DNA of 64,000 nt, from the NCBI RefSeq assembly GCF_002951615.1, contig NZ_CP019062.1, positions 3,224,001-3,288,000 of the forward strand. Direction: 5' to 3'. Position 1 is the stretch's first letter; each line of letters begins with the position of its first letter. A program made the translations under genes and the position numbers. A model generated the notes under the pieces. The model had not been told where the DNA came from, searched no databases, and saw only the letters and a program-made list of their open reading frames with translations. This document shows, in pieces, positions 33,154 through 43,303 of the stretch. This stretch comes from Rahnella sikkimica. Its GTDB lineage: Bacteria > Pseudomonadota > Gammaproteobacteria > Enterobacterales > Enterobacteriaceae.

Positions 33154-34005
33154 TTAGTTAGCTTTCGGCGCAGCTTCTGCTTCAGCAGGTTTTTCTGCGG
33201 CTTTAGGATCAGCTTTTGGCGCTGCTTTCACATCCAGCAGTTCAACATCGAACACCAGAGTAGAATTAGCAGGGATCCCCGGGACGCCTGTTTTGCCGTA
33301 AGCCAGTTCCGGTGGAATGACCAGCTTGATTTTGCCGCCTTTCTTGATGTGTTTCAGGCCTTCGGTCCAGCCTGGGATAACACCGTCAAGACGGAAGGAC
33401 AGTGGCTCGCCACGGGTATAAGAGTTATCGAACTCAGTACCGTCGGTCAGGGTGCCTTTGTAGTTAACAACAACGGTATCGCTGTCTTTCGGCGCTGCGC
33501 CGGTACCTGGTTTTTCTACCTGATACAGCAGACCAGATTCAGTTTTCTTCACGCCTTTTTCTTTGGCGAAGTCAGCACGGAATTTGTCGCCTTTGTCAGC
33601 GTTAGCTTTAGCGTCCTGCTCCATCTTAGCCTGTGCAGAAGCTTTCACACGGCCTTCGAAGGTTTGCAGAGTTTGCTCGATTTCCTGATCAGACAGTTTG
33701 CTTTTGTTTGCAAACGCGTCCTGAACACCGGCGATCAGCTGGTCTTTATCCAGTTTGATACCCAATTTTTCTTGTTCTTTCAGTGAATTGTCCATGTAAC
33801 GGCCCAAAGATGCACCCAGTGCATACGCTGCCTGCTCGTCATCACTTTTGAACTTGGTCTTATCTGTTGCTGCCGGTGCAGCTGCAGCAGCTGGCGCAGG
33901 GGCAGCAGCGGCCGGTGCTGTGGCTTCAGCAGCCATAACCTGAGTGGCATTCAGGGCGATCGCCATGGTGGTTGCCAGCAGAGTTACTTTAAACAGTGAT
34001 TTCAT
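33154..34005 (-). CDS. fkpA: Periplasmic FKBP-type peptidyl-prolyl isomerase/chaperone FkpA
   Basis: This 283-residue precursor has a Sec signal peptide (MKSLFKVTLL... cut after QVMA, about residue 25), an alanine/proline-rich segment, an N-terminal helical dimerisation domain and a C-terminal FKBP domain (from about 150, VVVNYKGTLTDGTEFDNSY; PELAYGKTGVPGIPANSTL). The tail is a lysine/alanine/proline extension. The start at 34005 has GGAG 6 bases upstream. A sigma-E-like GAACTT (34053-34058) with GGTCA 17 bases on could be the stress promoter, but the -10 match is weak. It is divergent from slyX. Confidence 0.96.
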   Translation of the reverse strand: MKSLFKVTLLATTMAIALNATQVMAAEATAPAAAAPAPAAAAAPAATDKTKFKSDDEQAAYALGASLGRYMDNSLKEQEKLGIKLDKDQLIAGVQDAFANKSKLSDQEIEQTLQTFEGRVKASAQAKMEQDAKANADKGDKFRADFAKEKGVKKTESGLLYQVEKPGTGAAPKDSDTVVVNYKGTLTDGTEFDNSYTRGEPLSFRLDGVIPGWTEGLKHIKKGGKIKLVIPPELAYGKTGVPGIPANSTLVFDVELLDVKAAPKADPKAAEKPAEAEAAPKAN

Positions 34006-34297
34006 CCATTTCTCCAAGACCAGAAGTGCGTGACCTCTGGTAATAATTACGAAAGTTCGGCGGTTACTATAACTGTCCGTCTCACGACAAAACAATCTCT
34101 ATACATGCCATTAGCGTCTTATTCCGACCTTTTCTGCATCAAATAGTTTCGTAAAATTATCCGAACAGGCAGATAAAGCGCGGCCGGGTCAGGTAATCCG
34201 GCAGGTTTACGGGTAGAATCGCCGGTCTACAATACTGAATGAGGTTCCGGTCAGCGCTCACTCTGAGAGGCTTGGGACGCAGAATGAGGGAATGATG

Positions 34298-34516
34298 ATG
34301 GACTCAAACACCGTTGAACAACGTCTGGAGATGCTGGAAAACAAACTGGCTTTTCAGGAAATCACCATCGAAGAGTTGAATTTGATTGTGACGCAGCACC
34401 AGCTGGAGATGAGCAGATTGCACGATCATCTGCGCTTACTGACAGACAAACTCCGTGCCAGCCAACCGTCAATGATTGCCGATCAGTCGGAAGAAATGCC
34501 GCCGCCGCATTATTGA
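34298..34516 (+). CDS. slyX: SlyX family protein
   Basis: This 72-residue coiled-coil protein ([19 protein letters not shown], then LRDHLRLLT-like) ends in the family signature PPPHY. Function is unknown. Three ATGs stand in a row at 34292-34300. I chose the third because the GAGG site is then 8 bases away, instead of 2 or 5, and the length equals E. coli SlyX. Confidence 0.93.
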   Translation: MDSNTVEQRLEMLENKLAFQEITIEELNLIVTQHQLEMSRLHDHLRLLTDKLRASQPSMIADQSEEMPPPHY

Positions 34517-34535
34517 TTTCCGCAATTGCACGCAG

Positions 34536-34562
34536 CAAAAAGGCGCCTGACTGGCGCCTTTT
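34536..34562. terminator. Bidirectional terminator between slyX and slyD
   Basis: GGCGCC-TGACT-GGCGCC is flanked by an A run and a T run between two convergent genes, so it should work in both directions. Confidence 0.88.
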
Positions 34563-34590
34563 CGTTTTAACCGCTCTGTTTACAGAACGA

Positions 34591-35202
34591 TCAATGGCAA
34601 CCGCAACCGCCGTTACCGCCGCAACCACCTTTCTTACCGTGGTCATGGTCATGGTCATGGTCGTGATCATGGCTGTGACCGTGGCCACCGCAGCAACCGT
34701 CACCGTGTTCATGGTCGTGACCATGGTCATGGCCGTGTTCGCCGTGTACGTGGCCGTGAGCCAGTTCTTCTTCAGTCGCTTCACGGATAGCCACAACTTC
34801 AACGTGGAAGTTCAGATCCTGACCCGCCAGCATGTGGTTACCATCAACAACAACATGGTCGCCGTCAACTTCAGTGATTTCAACAGGAACCGGGCCCTGA
34901 TCGGTGTCAGCCAGGAAACGCATGCCCACTTCCAGCTCATCAACGCCCATGAAGACGTCTTTCGGTACGCGCTGAACCAGGTTTTCGTCGTAGTTGCCGT
35001 AAGCGTCATTTGCGCCAACATGCACGTCAAACACATCACCCACTGCATGACCATCAAGTGCAGTTTCCAGACCGGAGATCAGGGAACCATGGCCGTGCAG
35101 GTAATCCAACGGTGCGCTCACCGGAGATTCGTCAACCAACACACCGTCTTCTGTACGTACCTGATATGCCACGCTGATGACCAGGTCTTTTGCTACTTTC
35201 AT
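34591..35202 (-). CDS. slyD: FKBP-type prolyl isomerase and metallochaperone SlyD
   Basis: This 203-residue protein has an FKBP domain interrupted by the insert-in-flap chaperone domain (about 1-150; VAYQVRTEDGVLVDES, PLDYLHGHGSLISGLE) and a 50-residue tail packed with histidine and cysteine (HGHDHGHDHEHGDGCCGG, then GGCGGNGGCGCH). The tail binds Ni(II) and feeds hydrogenase maturation in E. coli. The tail is longer and more regular (repeated HD units) than in E. coli. Confidence 0.97.
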   Translation of the reverse strand: MKVAKDLVISVAYQVRTEDGVLVDESPVSAPLDYLHGHGSLISGLETALDGHAVGDVFDVHVGANDAYGNYDENLVQRVPKDVFMGVDELEVGMRFLADTDQGPVPVEITEVDGDHVVVDGNHMLAGQDLNFHVEVVAIREATEEELAHGHVHGEHGHDHGHDHEHGDGCCGGHGHSHDHDHDHDHDHGKKGGCGGNGGCGCH

Positions 35203-35401
35203 GATAACTCCTACCGTTGGATACTCAATTTGTTGTCTGCGAACGTTTCGGGAACGATCGCTACTTCGCTTAAGGCTAATTCAGTGACGACGTCTTTTGG
35301 ATAAGATCATCCTGAAAGCGTGGCCTGATAAATTTGGCGAAGAGTTTAGCGGAAATCCGCGTCTCTGTACTCAACAGCATAAAAAAACGCGAGCAATAAC
35401 G

Positions 35402-35605
35402 CTACTTCGGATCGAAAATTCCAATCACCTGCTCTTCCGGGCGCAGCTTCTTACTGACCTGTGCATCGGTCTGCCGCTGATGGTGTCCGCACTTCACGCA
35501 CTCCACCACTTCAACCTGATCTTCCTGCCATAAAGCCAGTGTATCCATCGCCTTACATTTCGGGCACACCGCACCAGCGATGAAACGTTTACGGGTAGAC
35601 GCCAT
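35402..35605 (-). CDS. yheV: YheV-type zinc-ribbon protein
   Basis: This 67-residue protein has two CxxC pairs (AVCPKCKAM and VECVKCGHH), a likely zinc ribbon, and the conserved end RPEEQVIGIFDP. The start at 35605 (MASTRKRFIAGAVC) matches the family; an in-frame upstream codon at 35644 is less likely. Function is unknown. It lies between slyD and kefB, as in E. coli. Confidence 0.92.
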   Translation of the reverse strand: MASTRKRFIAGAVCPKCKAMDTLALWQEDQVEVVECVKCGHHQRQTDAQVSKKLRPEEQVIGIFDPK

Positions 35606-35683
35606 GTTAATTCTCCTGAAATTTTCGACATTGCTTCCGGTCATTTTTTATTCAGACGGCACAAAAAATTTTCGTCTGCCGGA

Positions 35684-37492
35684 CTATTCATCATCGTCCC
35701 AGCCGTCAAGCTGACGCCGTTCGTTATGCATTTCGCTCTGGAAGATGTCTTCCAGCTCACGCCGCGCTTCTTTCACGCGGGAAATCTGCGCCACGTCGCC
35801 ACGGTTTTGCGGCACCAGTTCACGCAGCATCCGCATATCAAGACGGCGGAAATGCTGCTGAGCGCGGTAGGCGCTGTGCGGATGCATCCCCAACGTCACC
35901 AGCGCCTTTTTCCCTAATTCCAGCGCGCTGGAAAACGTCTCGCGGGAGAAATTCGCTACACCAGCCTGCAACAACTCGTGCGCCTCAACACGGCCACGCG
36001 CGCGGGCAAGAATATTCAGATGCGGAAAATGCTGCTGGCACAGATGCACGATGGTCATCGTGTCTTCCGGCTCATCGCAGGTGATCACGATGGACTTCGC
36101 CTTTTCCGCGCCAGATGCCCTGAGCAATTCCAGTTCAGTCGCATCGCCGTAATACACTTTATAACCGTAAGTCCGCATCAGGCTGACGGCGCTGATATCG
36201 CGCTCCAGCACGGTAATCCGCATTTTATTCGCCATCAGCAACCGGCCGATCACCTGCCCGAAACGGCCGAACCCGACAATAATCACCTGCGGTTCATCAT
36301 CCTGCACAAAGTGTTTTTCATCGCTTTCTTCACCGTCGTTGTAGCGGCGAACCAGAATGCGATCTACCGACTGCATCAGCAGCGGCGTGGTCATCATCGA
36401 TAACGTCACCACCACCAGCAACAGCGAAAGCTGCGAAGAGGAAATGACTTTCTGCGCGCCCGCCGCCGAAAACAGCACGAAGGCAAACTCGCCGCCCTGA
36501 CTGAGAACGGCAGAAAACTGCAACCGCACTGATGTCCGCAATCCGAATATCCGCGAAAGCCCGTAAAGCACCGCGCCTTTTACCGTCACGAGAATGATGA
36601 CGCCCGCCAGCACCAGCAGAATATGGGTATAAAGCACACCGAGATTGAGCGCCATGCCGACGGAAATAAAGAACAGCCCGAGCAGTAAACCCTTAAACGG
36701 CTCTATCGCGATTTCCAGTTCGTGCTGATATTCACTTTCGGCCAGTAAAATACCGGCGATGAACGTCCCGAGCGCCATCGAAAAGCCCAGCGTATCCATA
36801 AACAGCGCAGAACCGAGCACCACGAGAAGCGCCGCCGCCGTAAAGACTTCGCGCACGCCAGAGGCCACAATCAGCCGGAAAATCGGCCGCAGCAGATAGC
36901 GCCCGCCGATTAACATGCCGCCGAAAGCCAGCACTTTCAGGCCGATCATTTCCCAGTTATTGCTGCCTTCAGAACCGCCCGCCAGAATAGGGATCAGCGC
37001 CAAAGCCGGAATAACCGCGATATCCTGAAACAGCAGCACGGCAAAACCCAGCTGGCCGCCTTCGTTGCGCGTCATCCCTTTGTCGCGCATCAGCTGCAAC
37101 GCCATCGCCGTCGATGACATCGCCAGACCAATGCCGCCGATCACCGCCGCCTGCCAGGAGAATTTCGTCAGCCACAACAAACCTCCCAGGACCAGCGCGG
37201 TCAAAATCACCTGCCCGGCACCGACGCCAAAAATTTGCCGCCGCAGCTCCCACAGTTTCCCCGGATTCAGCTCCAGCCCGATGATAAACATCAGGAACAC
37301 CACGCCCAGTTCGGAGAAATGCAGAATCTCATCAACATCACGGATAAAGCCCAAACCCCACGGGCCGATGGCGATCCCGGCCAGCAAATAGCCGAGCACT
37401 GCGCCAATCCCTAAACGCTGGGCAACAGGTACAGCAACCACGGCCGCAAATAAAAACAGCAGGATTGCGGCGGGTAAATTTGAACCGTCCAT
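35684..37492 (-). CDS. kefB: Glutathione-regulated potassium-efflux antiporter KefB
   Basis: This 602-residue protein has an N-terminal CPA2 cation/proton exchanger domain (about 1-380, with [18 protein letters not shown] and [14 protein letters not shown]) and a C-terminal KTN/RCK domain (from about 400, [17 protein letters not shown]) that senses glutathione and its adducts. It protects against electrophiles by K+ efflux and cytoplasmic acidification. The start at 37492 (MDGSNLPA) overlaps the kefG stop as TGATG, implying translational coupling. Confidence 0.96.
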   Translation of the reverse strand: MDGSNLPAAILLFLFAAVVAVPVAQRLGIGAVLGYLLAGIAIGPWGLGFIRDVDEILHFSELGVVFLMFIIGLELNPGKLWELRRQIFGVGAGQVILTALVLGGLLWLTKFSWQAAVIGGIGLAMSSTAMALQLMRDKGMTRNEGGQLGFAVLLFQDIAVIPALALIPILAGGSEGSNNWEMIGLKVLAFGGMLIGGRYLLRPIFRLIVASGVREVFTAAALLVVLGSALFMDTLGFSMALGTFIAGILLAESEYQHELEIAIEPFKGLLLGLFFISVGMALNLGVLYTHILLVLAGVIILVTVKGAVLYGLSRIFGLRTSVRLQFSAVLSQGGEFAFVLFSAAGAQKVISSSQLSLLLVVVTLSMMTTPLLMQSVDRILVRRYNDGEESDEKHFVQDDEPQVIIVGFGRFGQVIGRLLMANKMRITVLERDISAVSLMRTYGYKVYYGDATELELLRASGAEKAKSIVITCDEPEDTMTIVHLCQQHFPHLNILARARGRVEAHELLQAGVANFSRETFSSALELGKKALVTLGMHPHSAYRAQQHFRRLDMRMLRELVPQNRGDVAQISRVKEARRELEDIFQSEMHNERRQLDGWDDDE

Positions 37493-38046
37493 CAGGCAAT
37501 CCCTCCGTTGGGCAGCGGGGATTTCAGCCATTCACCATACGCTTCGGCGTGGCTTTGCAGCACATCAGGTTTCTGACGGCGCGCCCAGTAAATAATAATC
37601 GGCGTCATCCAGTGCATGTGACACATCGCCGACGTCAGCTCAAACGGACGCATAATGTCGGACATCGGATAGCGGTTATAACCGCCCGCTTTATACGCCC
37701 CTTCCGGTTCGCCGGTGGTCACGACTGAACGCCAGTACTTTCCGTTCAACGCATTCCCGCCTGCCCCGCTGGCAAAACCACGCGCCAGAACGCGATCCAT
37801 CCACTCTTTCAACAGCGCCGGGCAACTGTAGGTATAAAGGGGATGCTGGAAAACGATCACTTTGTGATCGCGCAGCAATTGCTGTTCACGGTGGATATCA
37901 ATAAAGAAATCAGGATAGTGGGCGTACAAATCATGCACGGTGACATGTTCGAGCTGCTGCGCTTGTTGCAGTAAAACGCGGTTGGCAACCGAATCGGGTG
38001 ATTCCGGGTGAGCGTAAAGCAGCAAAACCTTTGGTGGCTGCGACAT
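37492..38046 (-). CDS. kefG: KefB ancillary quinone oxidoreductase KefG
   Basis: This 184-residue flavodoxin-fold protein is needed for full KefB activity. Family motifs are [34 protein letters not shown] and [13 protein letters not shown]. The start at 38046 ([10 protein letters not shown]) gives the E. coli length; an upstream start at 38100 would add 18 residues. It is divergent from yheS. Confidence 0.94.
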   Translation of the reverse strand: MSQPPKVLLLYAHPESPDSVANRVLLQQAQQLEHVTVHDLYAHYPDFFIDIHREQQLLRDHKVIVFQHPLYTYSCPALLKEWMDRVLARGFASGAGGNALNGKYWRSVVTTGEPEGAYKAGGYNRYPMSDIMRPFELTSAMCHMHWMTPIIIYWARRQKPDVLQSHAEAYGEWLKSPLPNGGIA

Positions 38047-38175
38047 CAATACCTCCAAAGCGTCGTCAGGGTGCGGTTTTTCCGTTACCATGCTTCGCAA
38101 AGACTAAATGGGACGCGATACGTCTTGTTTAAATCATTATCATGACAATTTAACATACTCTCAACACGGCGCTTT

Positions 38176-40095
38176 ATGATTGTTTTCTCCTCCTTACAAA
38201 TCCGACGCGGCACCAATGTGCTGCTGGACAACGCGTCTGCGACCATCAATCCCGGCCAGAAAGTCGGACTGGTGGGCAAAAATGGCTGCGGTAAATCCAC
38301 CCTGATTTCGCTGCTGAAAAGTGAAATGAGCGCCGACGCCGGCAACCTGACGTTTCCGAGCAACTGGTCGCTGGCCTGGGTTAATCAGGAAACTCCGGCA
38401 CTCGACGAGCCGGCGATAGAGTATGTTATCGACGGCGACCGCGAATTTCGTCAGTTAGAATCTGAATTACAACACGCCAATGAGCGTGATGATGGCCACG
38501 CTATCGCCACACTTCACGGCAAACTCGATGCGATCAATGCGTGGACAATTCCGGCGCGCGCGGCCAGCCTGCTGAGCGGTCTGGGCTTTAGCCAGAATCA
38601 GTTGCAGCAGCCGGTAAAATCCTTCTCCGGTGGCTGGCGTATGCGTCTGAACCTGGCGCAGGCGCTGATTTGCCGTTCTGATTTACTGCTGCTGGATGAA
38701 CCGACCAACCACCTGGATTTAGACGCCGTGATCTGGCTGGAAAAATGGCTGAAAGGCTATACAGGCACGCTGGTCCTGATTTCCCATGACCGCGATTTCC
38801 TTGATCCGATTGTCGATAAAATCCTGCATATCGAACAGCAATCGCTGAACGAATACACCGGTAACTACTCGTCTTTCGAACGTCAGCGTGCGACCAAATT
38901 GTCGCAACAGCAGGCGTTGTTTGAAAGTCAGCAGGAAAAAGTGGCGCACCTGCAAAGTTACATCGACCGTTTCCGCGCCCAGGCGACCAAAGCCAAACAG
39001 GCGCAGAGCCGCATCAAAATGCTTGAACGCATGGAACTGATTGCCCCGGCGCACGTCGACAATCCTTTTCATTTTAGCTTCCGCTCGCCGGAAAGTTTGC
39101 CCGATCCGCTGCTGCGCATGGAAAAAGTCAGCGCAGGTTATGGCGACACCACCATTCTGGATTCCATCAAACTGAATCTGGTGCCGGGCTCGCGTATCGG
39201 CCTTTTAGGCCGTAACGGCGCGGGTAAATCGACGCTGATCAAACTGCTCGCCGGAACCATGGCGCCGCTGCAGGGCGATATCGGCCTGTCGAAAGGGGTC
39301 AAACTCGGTTACTTCGCGCAGCATCAGCTTGAGTTTCTGCGTGCGGAAGATTCTCCGCTGCAGCATCTGGTGCGGTTGGCGGCCAAAGAAACCGAACAGC
39401 AATTGCGTGATTATCTCGGCGGTTTCGGCTTCCACGGCGATAAAGTGACGGATCCGACCGGGCGTTTCTCCGGTGGTGAAAAAGCGCGTCTGGTGCTGGC
39501 GCTGATCGTCTGGCAGCGCCCGAACCTGTTGCTGCTCGATGAACCGACCAACCATCTGGATCTCGATATGCGTCAGGCGCTGACCGAAGCGCTGATGGAC
39601 TTCGAAGGCGCGATGGTCGTGGTCTCGCATGACCGCCACTTACTGCGCTCGACGACCGACGATTTGTATCTGGTTCACGGCGGCAAAGTGGAACAGTTCG
39701 ACGGCGATCTGGAAGATTATCAGCAATGGCTGGTGGACATTCAGCGTCAGGAAAGCCAGCAGGATGCACCGGCGAAAGACGGTGGCGTGAACAGCGCACA
39801 GTCGCGTAAAGATCAGAAGCGCCGCGAAGCCGATTTCCGCAACCAGACTCAGCCGCTGCGCAAGCAAATCACCAAACTTGAAGCGCAGATGGAAAAACTG
39901 AGCACCGAGCTGGCGACCATCGAAGAGCGTCTGGCCGATTCCGCGATTTACGACATCAGCCGCAAAGCCGATCTTACCGAATGTCTGCAACAGCAGACCA
40001 AAGTGAAAGGCGCGCTGGAGGACACCGAAATGACCTGGCTCGATGCCCAGGAACAGATGGAAGAGATGTCAAAAGCGTTTGATATAGAAAGCTGA
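38176..40095 (+). CDS. yheS: ABC-F family ATPase YheS
   Basis: This 639-residue soluble protein has two ABC domains and no membrane segments. Walker A motifs are GLVGKNGCGKST and GLLGRNGAGKST; signatures are SFSGGWRMRL and RFSGGEKARL; each Walker B reads LLLDEPTNHLD. The arginine-rich linker between them (YIDRFRAQATKAKQAQSRIK) is the ribosome-contacting P-site tRNA-interaction motif region. The C-terminal coiled coil runs from about 545. ABC-F proteins act on stalled ribosomes. There is no clear ribosome-binding site before the ATG. Confidence 0.96.
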   Translation: MIVFSSLQIRRGTNVLLDNASATINPGQKVGLVGKNGCGKSTLISLLKSEMSADAGNLTFPSNWSLAWVNQETPALDEPAIEYVIDGDREFRQLESELQHANERDDGHAIATLHGKLDAINAWTIPARAASLLSGLGFSQNQLQQPVKSFSGGWRMRLNLAQALICRSDLLLLDEPTNHLDLDAVIWLEKWLKGYTGTLVLISHDRDFLDPIVDKILHIEQQSLNEYTGNYSSFERQRATKLSQQQALFESQQEKVAHLQSYIDRFRAQATKAKQAQSRIKMLERMELIAPAHVDNPFHFSFRSPESLPDPLLRMEKVSAGYGDTTILDSIKLNLVPGSRIGLLGRNGAGKSTLIKLLAGTMAPLQGDIGLSKGVKLGYFAQHQLEFLRAEDSPLQHLVRLAAKETEQQLRDYLGGFGFHGDKVTDPTGRFSGGEKARLVLALIVWQRPNLLLLDEPTNHLDLDMRQALTEALMDFEGAMVVVSHDRHLLRSTTDDLYLVHGGKVEQFDGDLEDYQQWLVDIQRQESQQDAPAKDGGVNSAQSRKDQKRREADFRNQTQPLRKQITKLEAQMEKLSTELATIEERLADSAIYDISRKADLTECLQQQTKVKGALEDTEMTWLDAQEQMEEMSKAFDIES

Positions 40096-40246
40096 GTTTG
40101 CTGTAAAACCGCCATTATCCTTTACGGATGTGGCGGTTCCCGTTCTCATGCCCGGTTCACTGGCAGTCACAGGTTTTGCACGTTAGAATTCGTCCATCTC
40201 TTCGATTCCTTAATCGAAACCCGCCTTAATTGAAAAGGATGATGAC

Positions 40247-41410
40247 GTGACGGATACCCCTATTTCCCGGCCATTGGCAGAACCTGTTTTATCCCCCCCG
40301 TTGGCTACCGACCTGACCGCCGCGCCGGACGCACAAACTCCCGCCATCAGCGCCGAAGAACAGCAAAAAATAGACGAAATTGCGGCGCAAATCGATATCA
40401 CCGACCCGGTCATTTCGATTGCGTATGGCGCAAAAACCCTGAATGCCATGTCACGGTTTAATGAATCCCTGATGCAGGAAGTCCGCGCCAAAGATGCGGG
40501 CGAAGTGGGCGCGCAGCTCACGGATTTACTGAGCAAAGTGAAAGGCATAGACCTGACCGTTTTCGACCAGAAAAAAGGCCTGCTGGAATCTATTCCGCTG
40601 CTCGGCAAGTTGTTTAATAAGGTTGAGCGCACGCTTTTGGAATACCAGACGCTGGCCCAGCAGGTCGATAAACTTTCCGAAAAATTGCAGGACACCATCA
40701 CGGAGTTGCTGCGCAATATCGCCACGCTTGAACAGCTTTTCATCCGCAACCGCGAGTATTTTAAAGACATCAGCCTGCATATCATGGCGGGCAAAAAGAA
40801 GATTGAGCAGATCCAGTCTGAGGCCATTCCTGCGGCACAGGCAAAAGCTCAGGCTTCCGGTGATGCCATGGACGCCCAGAACGTGCGTGACTTGCTCGAA
40901 GGGATCCAGCGCTTTGAACGTCGCCTGAGTGACCTGATGCTGACGCATACCATGTCCATTCAGACCGCGCCACAAATCCGTCTGATGCAAAGCAACAGCC
41001 AGTCGCTGGCGGAAAAAATCCAGAGCAGCATTCTCACCACCATTCCAGTCTGGAAAAGCCAGATCGTGCTGGCGTTGTCACTGAACTCACAGCGTCAGGC
41101 CGCAAAACTGCAAAAAGAAGTCGCCGATACCACCAACGCTATGCTGCGCCGCAATGCAGAATTGCTGCAAACCGGCAGTGTCGAAACCGCAACGGAAGTC
41201 GAGCGTTCTATTGTTGATGTCGAAACCCTGCGCGATGTTCAGGGGCGTTTGCTGAGTACGCTCGAAGACACGATGAATATCGCCAGCAATGCCCGTGCAC
41301 GCCGTGCAGAAGTGGAGAAAGAGCTGGGCACAATGGAGCAGGAATTGCGGGCTAAACTGGCGTCGATTGCCACAGAAAACAGTGCTAAGGCGAAGGTGGA
41401 AACCCGATAA
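40247..41410 (+). CDS. TelA-like toxic anion resistance family protein
   Basis: This 387-residue, largely helical and probably cytoplasmic protein of the TelA family has no signal peptide. Recognisable regions are ISIAYGAKTLNAMSRFNESL, LGKLFNKVERTLLEYQ, the long helix LLEGIQRFERRLSDLMLT and IPVWKSQIVLALSLNSQRQA. The family is named after tellurite resistance but its biochemistry is unsettled. The start is GTG at 40247, with AGGA 7 bases upstream and no better in-frame start. It overlaps the next gene by one base (TAATG). The pair sits between yheS and yheT, adjacent in E. coli, so it is an insertion. Confidence 0.85.
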   Translation: MTDTPISRPLAEPVLSPPLATDLTAAPDAQTPAISAEEQQKIDEIAAQIDITDPVISIAYGAKTLNAMSRFNESLMQEVRAKDAGEVGAQLTDLLSKVKGIDLTVFDQKKGLLESIPLLGKLFNKVERTLLEYQTLAQQVDKLSEKLQDTITELLRNIATLEQLFIRNREYFKDISLHIMAGKKKIEQIQSEAIPAAQAKAQASGDAMDAQNVRDLLEGIQRFERRLSDLMLTHTMSIQTAPQIRLMQSNSQSLAEKIQSSILTTIPVWKSQIVLALSLNSQRQAAKLQKEVADTTNAMLRRNAELLQTGSVETATEVERSIVDVETLRDVQGRLLSTLEDTMNIASNARARRAEVEKELGTMEQELRAKLASIATENSAKAKVETR

Positions 41411-42549
41411 TGCTAGACAATGAGGATTTTACTACTCTATACACAAACTCGCGCGTCATGCGGGTTGCGGCTTACATTATCCTGTTTTTTGCCGCCGCAT
41501 TATTTGGTGGTTATTATTTAGGCGAATACCAGCACGGACTGGATGAAACGGCTCAGGAGAATCTTCGTGGCGCGATCACGGCTTTCAGTTTTCTGACTGT
41601 TTACATGCTGTGGTTCAGCTTCCTTTACGAGCGCAAAAGCTTTTACTGCGCAATACCTGCTGGTATCGCCTGGGCCCTTATGGGTGACACGCTGGCTATC
41701 CCTTTCTGGATGGTCACGGTTAGCCTGATACTCAGCCTGCTGACACAGTTCCGGTCTGGCTTGGTCTGGAAAAGCCTTCTCTGGGCCGTAGCGGCCTATT
41801 GTTACTCAGACATTTACAGCTTCTCTCCTTACCTGCTGTTTTACGGCATTGCGGTGGCTATCGTGCTGATCGGATGGAAAGTGATTTCCATCTACGACAA
41901 CCTGGAGGAAGAACCCGTCAGCCGGAAAAACGATGAAAAAATTCAGTCGTCGTTCAGCGCGCCGACAGAAGAAACCGTCACTTCATCCTACCGACCGCCA
42001 GCCGATGACATGCCAGCGCTCCAACCTGAACCGACGTATGTGCAAGGGCCCGAACCACATATTCAAAGCTATTATCGCCCGCCGCGTGATCCTGATATCG
42101 AAACGCCGAAGGTAACACCTGTTGTACGTAAACAAGCCTCTTTCAATGACCTGAAAAGCGATGATTATGCGGGCATTCTGAATCTGCTTGATAAGAAATC
42201 GGCAGCCTTGCCGCCTGCGCTGCAAACCGAGCTGGACGGTCTGGTCAGAAATGGCCGGCTGATTTTACAAAGCATGAAAGACGATCCGGAAGACGTGAAA
42301 CCGGGCACGGCGTTTTTGAACCGTTATCTGTCCGCGGTGATCCGCGTGGTGGAACAAAGTGAGCGTCAGAATCTGCCGGAAAACGCGCCGCAAAGTTCGC
42401 CCGTGCTGGAAAGATGTTTTACGGCATTGCAGGCGCTGCATTCCGCGTTCGTTCAGCAACTGGCGCAACTACAGGAAAACGATCAGCTGAAATTTGATGT
42501 CGAAATGAGCACGCTGGACAGCCTGCTGAGAACGGATGGTTTTAAATAA
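41410..42549 (+). CDS. XpaC-like membrane protein paired with TelA
   Basis: This 379-residue protein has an N-terminal membrane domain with about five spans (residues 17-160, e.g. VAAYIILFFAAALFGGYYLG), a variable proline-rich linker (about 175-235) and a helical cytoplasmic C domain (about 245-379, with YAGILNLLDKKSA and TAFLNRYLSAVIRVVEQ). That layout fits the XpaC family (5-bromo-4-chloroindolyl phosphate hydrolysis), often encoded next to telA. The named hydrolysis activity is historical, and I infer only that the two gene products work together at the membrane. Confidence 0.68.
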   Translation: MLDNEDFTTLYTNSRVMRVAAYIILFFAAALFGGYYLGEYQHGLDETAQENLRGAITAFSFLTVYMLWFSFLYERKSFYCAIPAGIAWALMGDTLAIPFWMVTVSLILSLLTQFRSGLVWKSLLWAVAAYCYSDIYSFSPYLLFYGIAVAIVLIGWKVISIYDNLEEEPVSRKNDEKIQSSFSAPTEETVTSSYRPPADDMPALQPEPTYVQGPEPHIQSYYRPPRDPDIETPKVTPVVRKQASFNDLKSDDYAGILNLLDKKSAALPPALQTELDGLVRNGRLILQSMKDDPEDVKPGTAFLNRYLSAVIRVVEQSERQNLPENAPQSSPVLERCFTALQALHSAFVQQLAQLQENDQLKFDVEMSTLDSLLRTDGFK

Positions 42550-42563
42550 TCAGGCCAGATCGA

Positions 42564-42599
42564 GAAAAAGCCCGCCGTCAGTCAGAGGCGGGCTTTTTT
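42564..42599. terminator. Bidirectional terminator
   Basis: AAGCCCGCC and GGCGGGCTT form a 9-bp stem with an A run before and a T run after, between the convergent xpaC-like and LysE-type genes. Confidence 0.9.
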
Positions 42600-42600
42600 G

Positions 42601-43203
42601 TCAGTGCCAGATAAGCAACACACACGCGGCGGTCAGGATCCCCATCGCGATATTGAAGGTGTACCACGCGCGCTTACTGCGCAGCAGGCGGCCAATCACA
42701 GTGCCAAAGCCCAGCCAGATGATCCCGGAAACCAGATTCACCATAAACATGCCCAGGCTGATCCCGGCAATCGAAGGGTTATAGGCGGCACCGGCGAGGC
42801 TGAAACTGGCGACAGCGCCGAGTCCCATCAGCCAGGCTTTCGGATTCAGAAATTGCAGCAACCAGCCCTGATATAAACGAATCGGCTTCGGCGGCGGCGC
42901 GCCGGTCTCCAGCGTTTCATATGCCGACGTTGCAATCTTCCACGCCAGCCAAAGCAGATACAAACTCCCCGCGATTTTGAGGAAAAGATGCAGCGCAGGA
43001 TAAACAGTAATCAGCCCGCCGACGCCGAATGCCACCAGCAGCAAAATGCTTTGCATACCGAGCATAATGCCGACCATCAGCCAGAGTGACCGGAAGAAAC
43101 CGAAGTTAGCCCCCGACGTGGTTAACAGCATATTATTCGGGCCGGGTGTGATAGCCGCGACCCATAAAAATCCAAGCATCGAGAAAAATAAACCAAGTTC
43201 CAT
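42601..43203 (-). CDS. LysE/RhtB-family amino acid exporter
   Basis: This 200-residue protein has six predicted membrane spans. Family signatures are the N-terminal AAITPGPNNMLL and the internal QFLNPKAWLMGLGAV. Relatives export amino acids such as lysine, threonine or homoserine; the substrate cannot be read from the sequence. It is part of the three-gene insertion between yheS and yheT and is divergent from yheT. Confidence 0.88.
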   Translation of the reverse strand: MELGLFFSMLGFLWVAAITPGPNNMLLTTSGANFGFFRSLWLMVGIMLGMQSILLLVAFGVGGLITVYPALHLFLKIAGSLYLLWLAWKIATSAYETLETGAPPPKPIRLYQGWLLQFLNPKAWLMGLGAVASFSLAGAAYNPSIAGISLGMFMVNLVSGIIWLGFGTVIGRLLRSKRAWYTFNIAMGILTAACVLLIWH

Positions 43204-43303
43204 TTAATTTGGGTTCTCCGACCCGAAAGATGTGCGATAGCATTGAAGCTAACAGCGTGATATTGATCGCACAAGAGCCCCTTAAGAGAAATTTATTCAT
43301 CTT

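Noticed and set aside
34513..35304. 263-residue plus-strand frame over slyD
   Set aside because: It is antisense to slyD; its valine/threonine/methionine-rich repeats come from the reversed His-Asp codon repeat.
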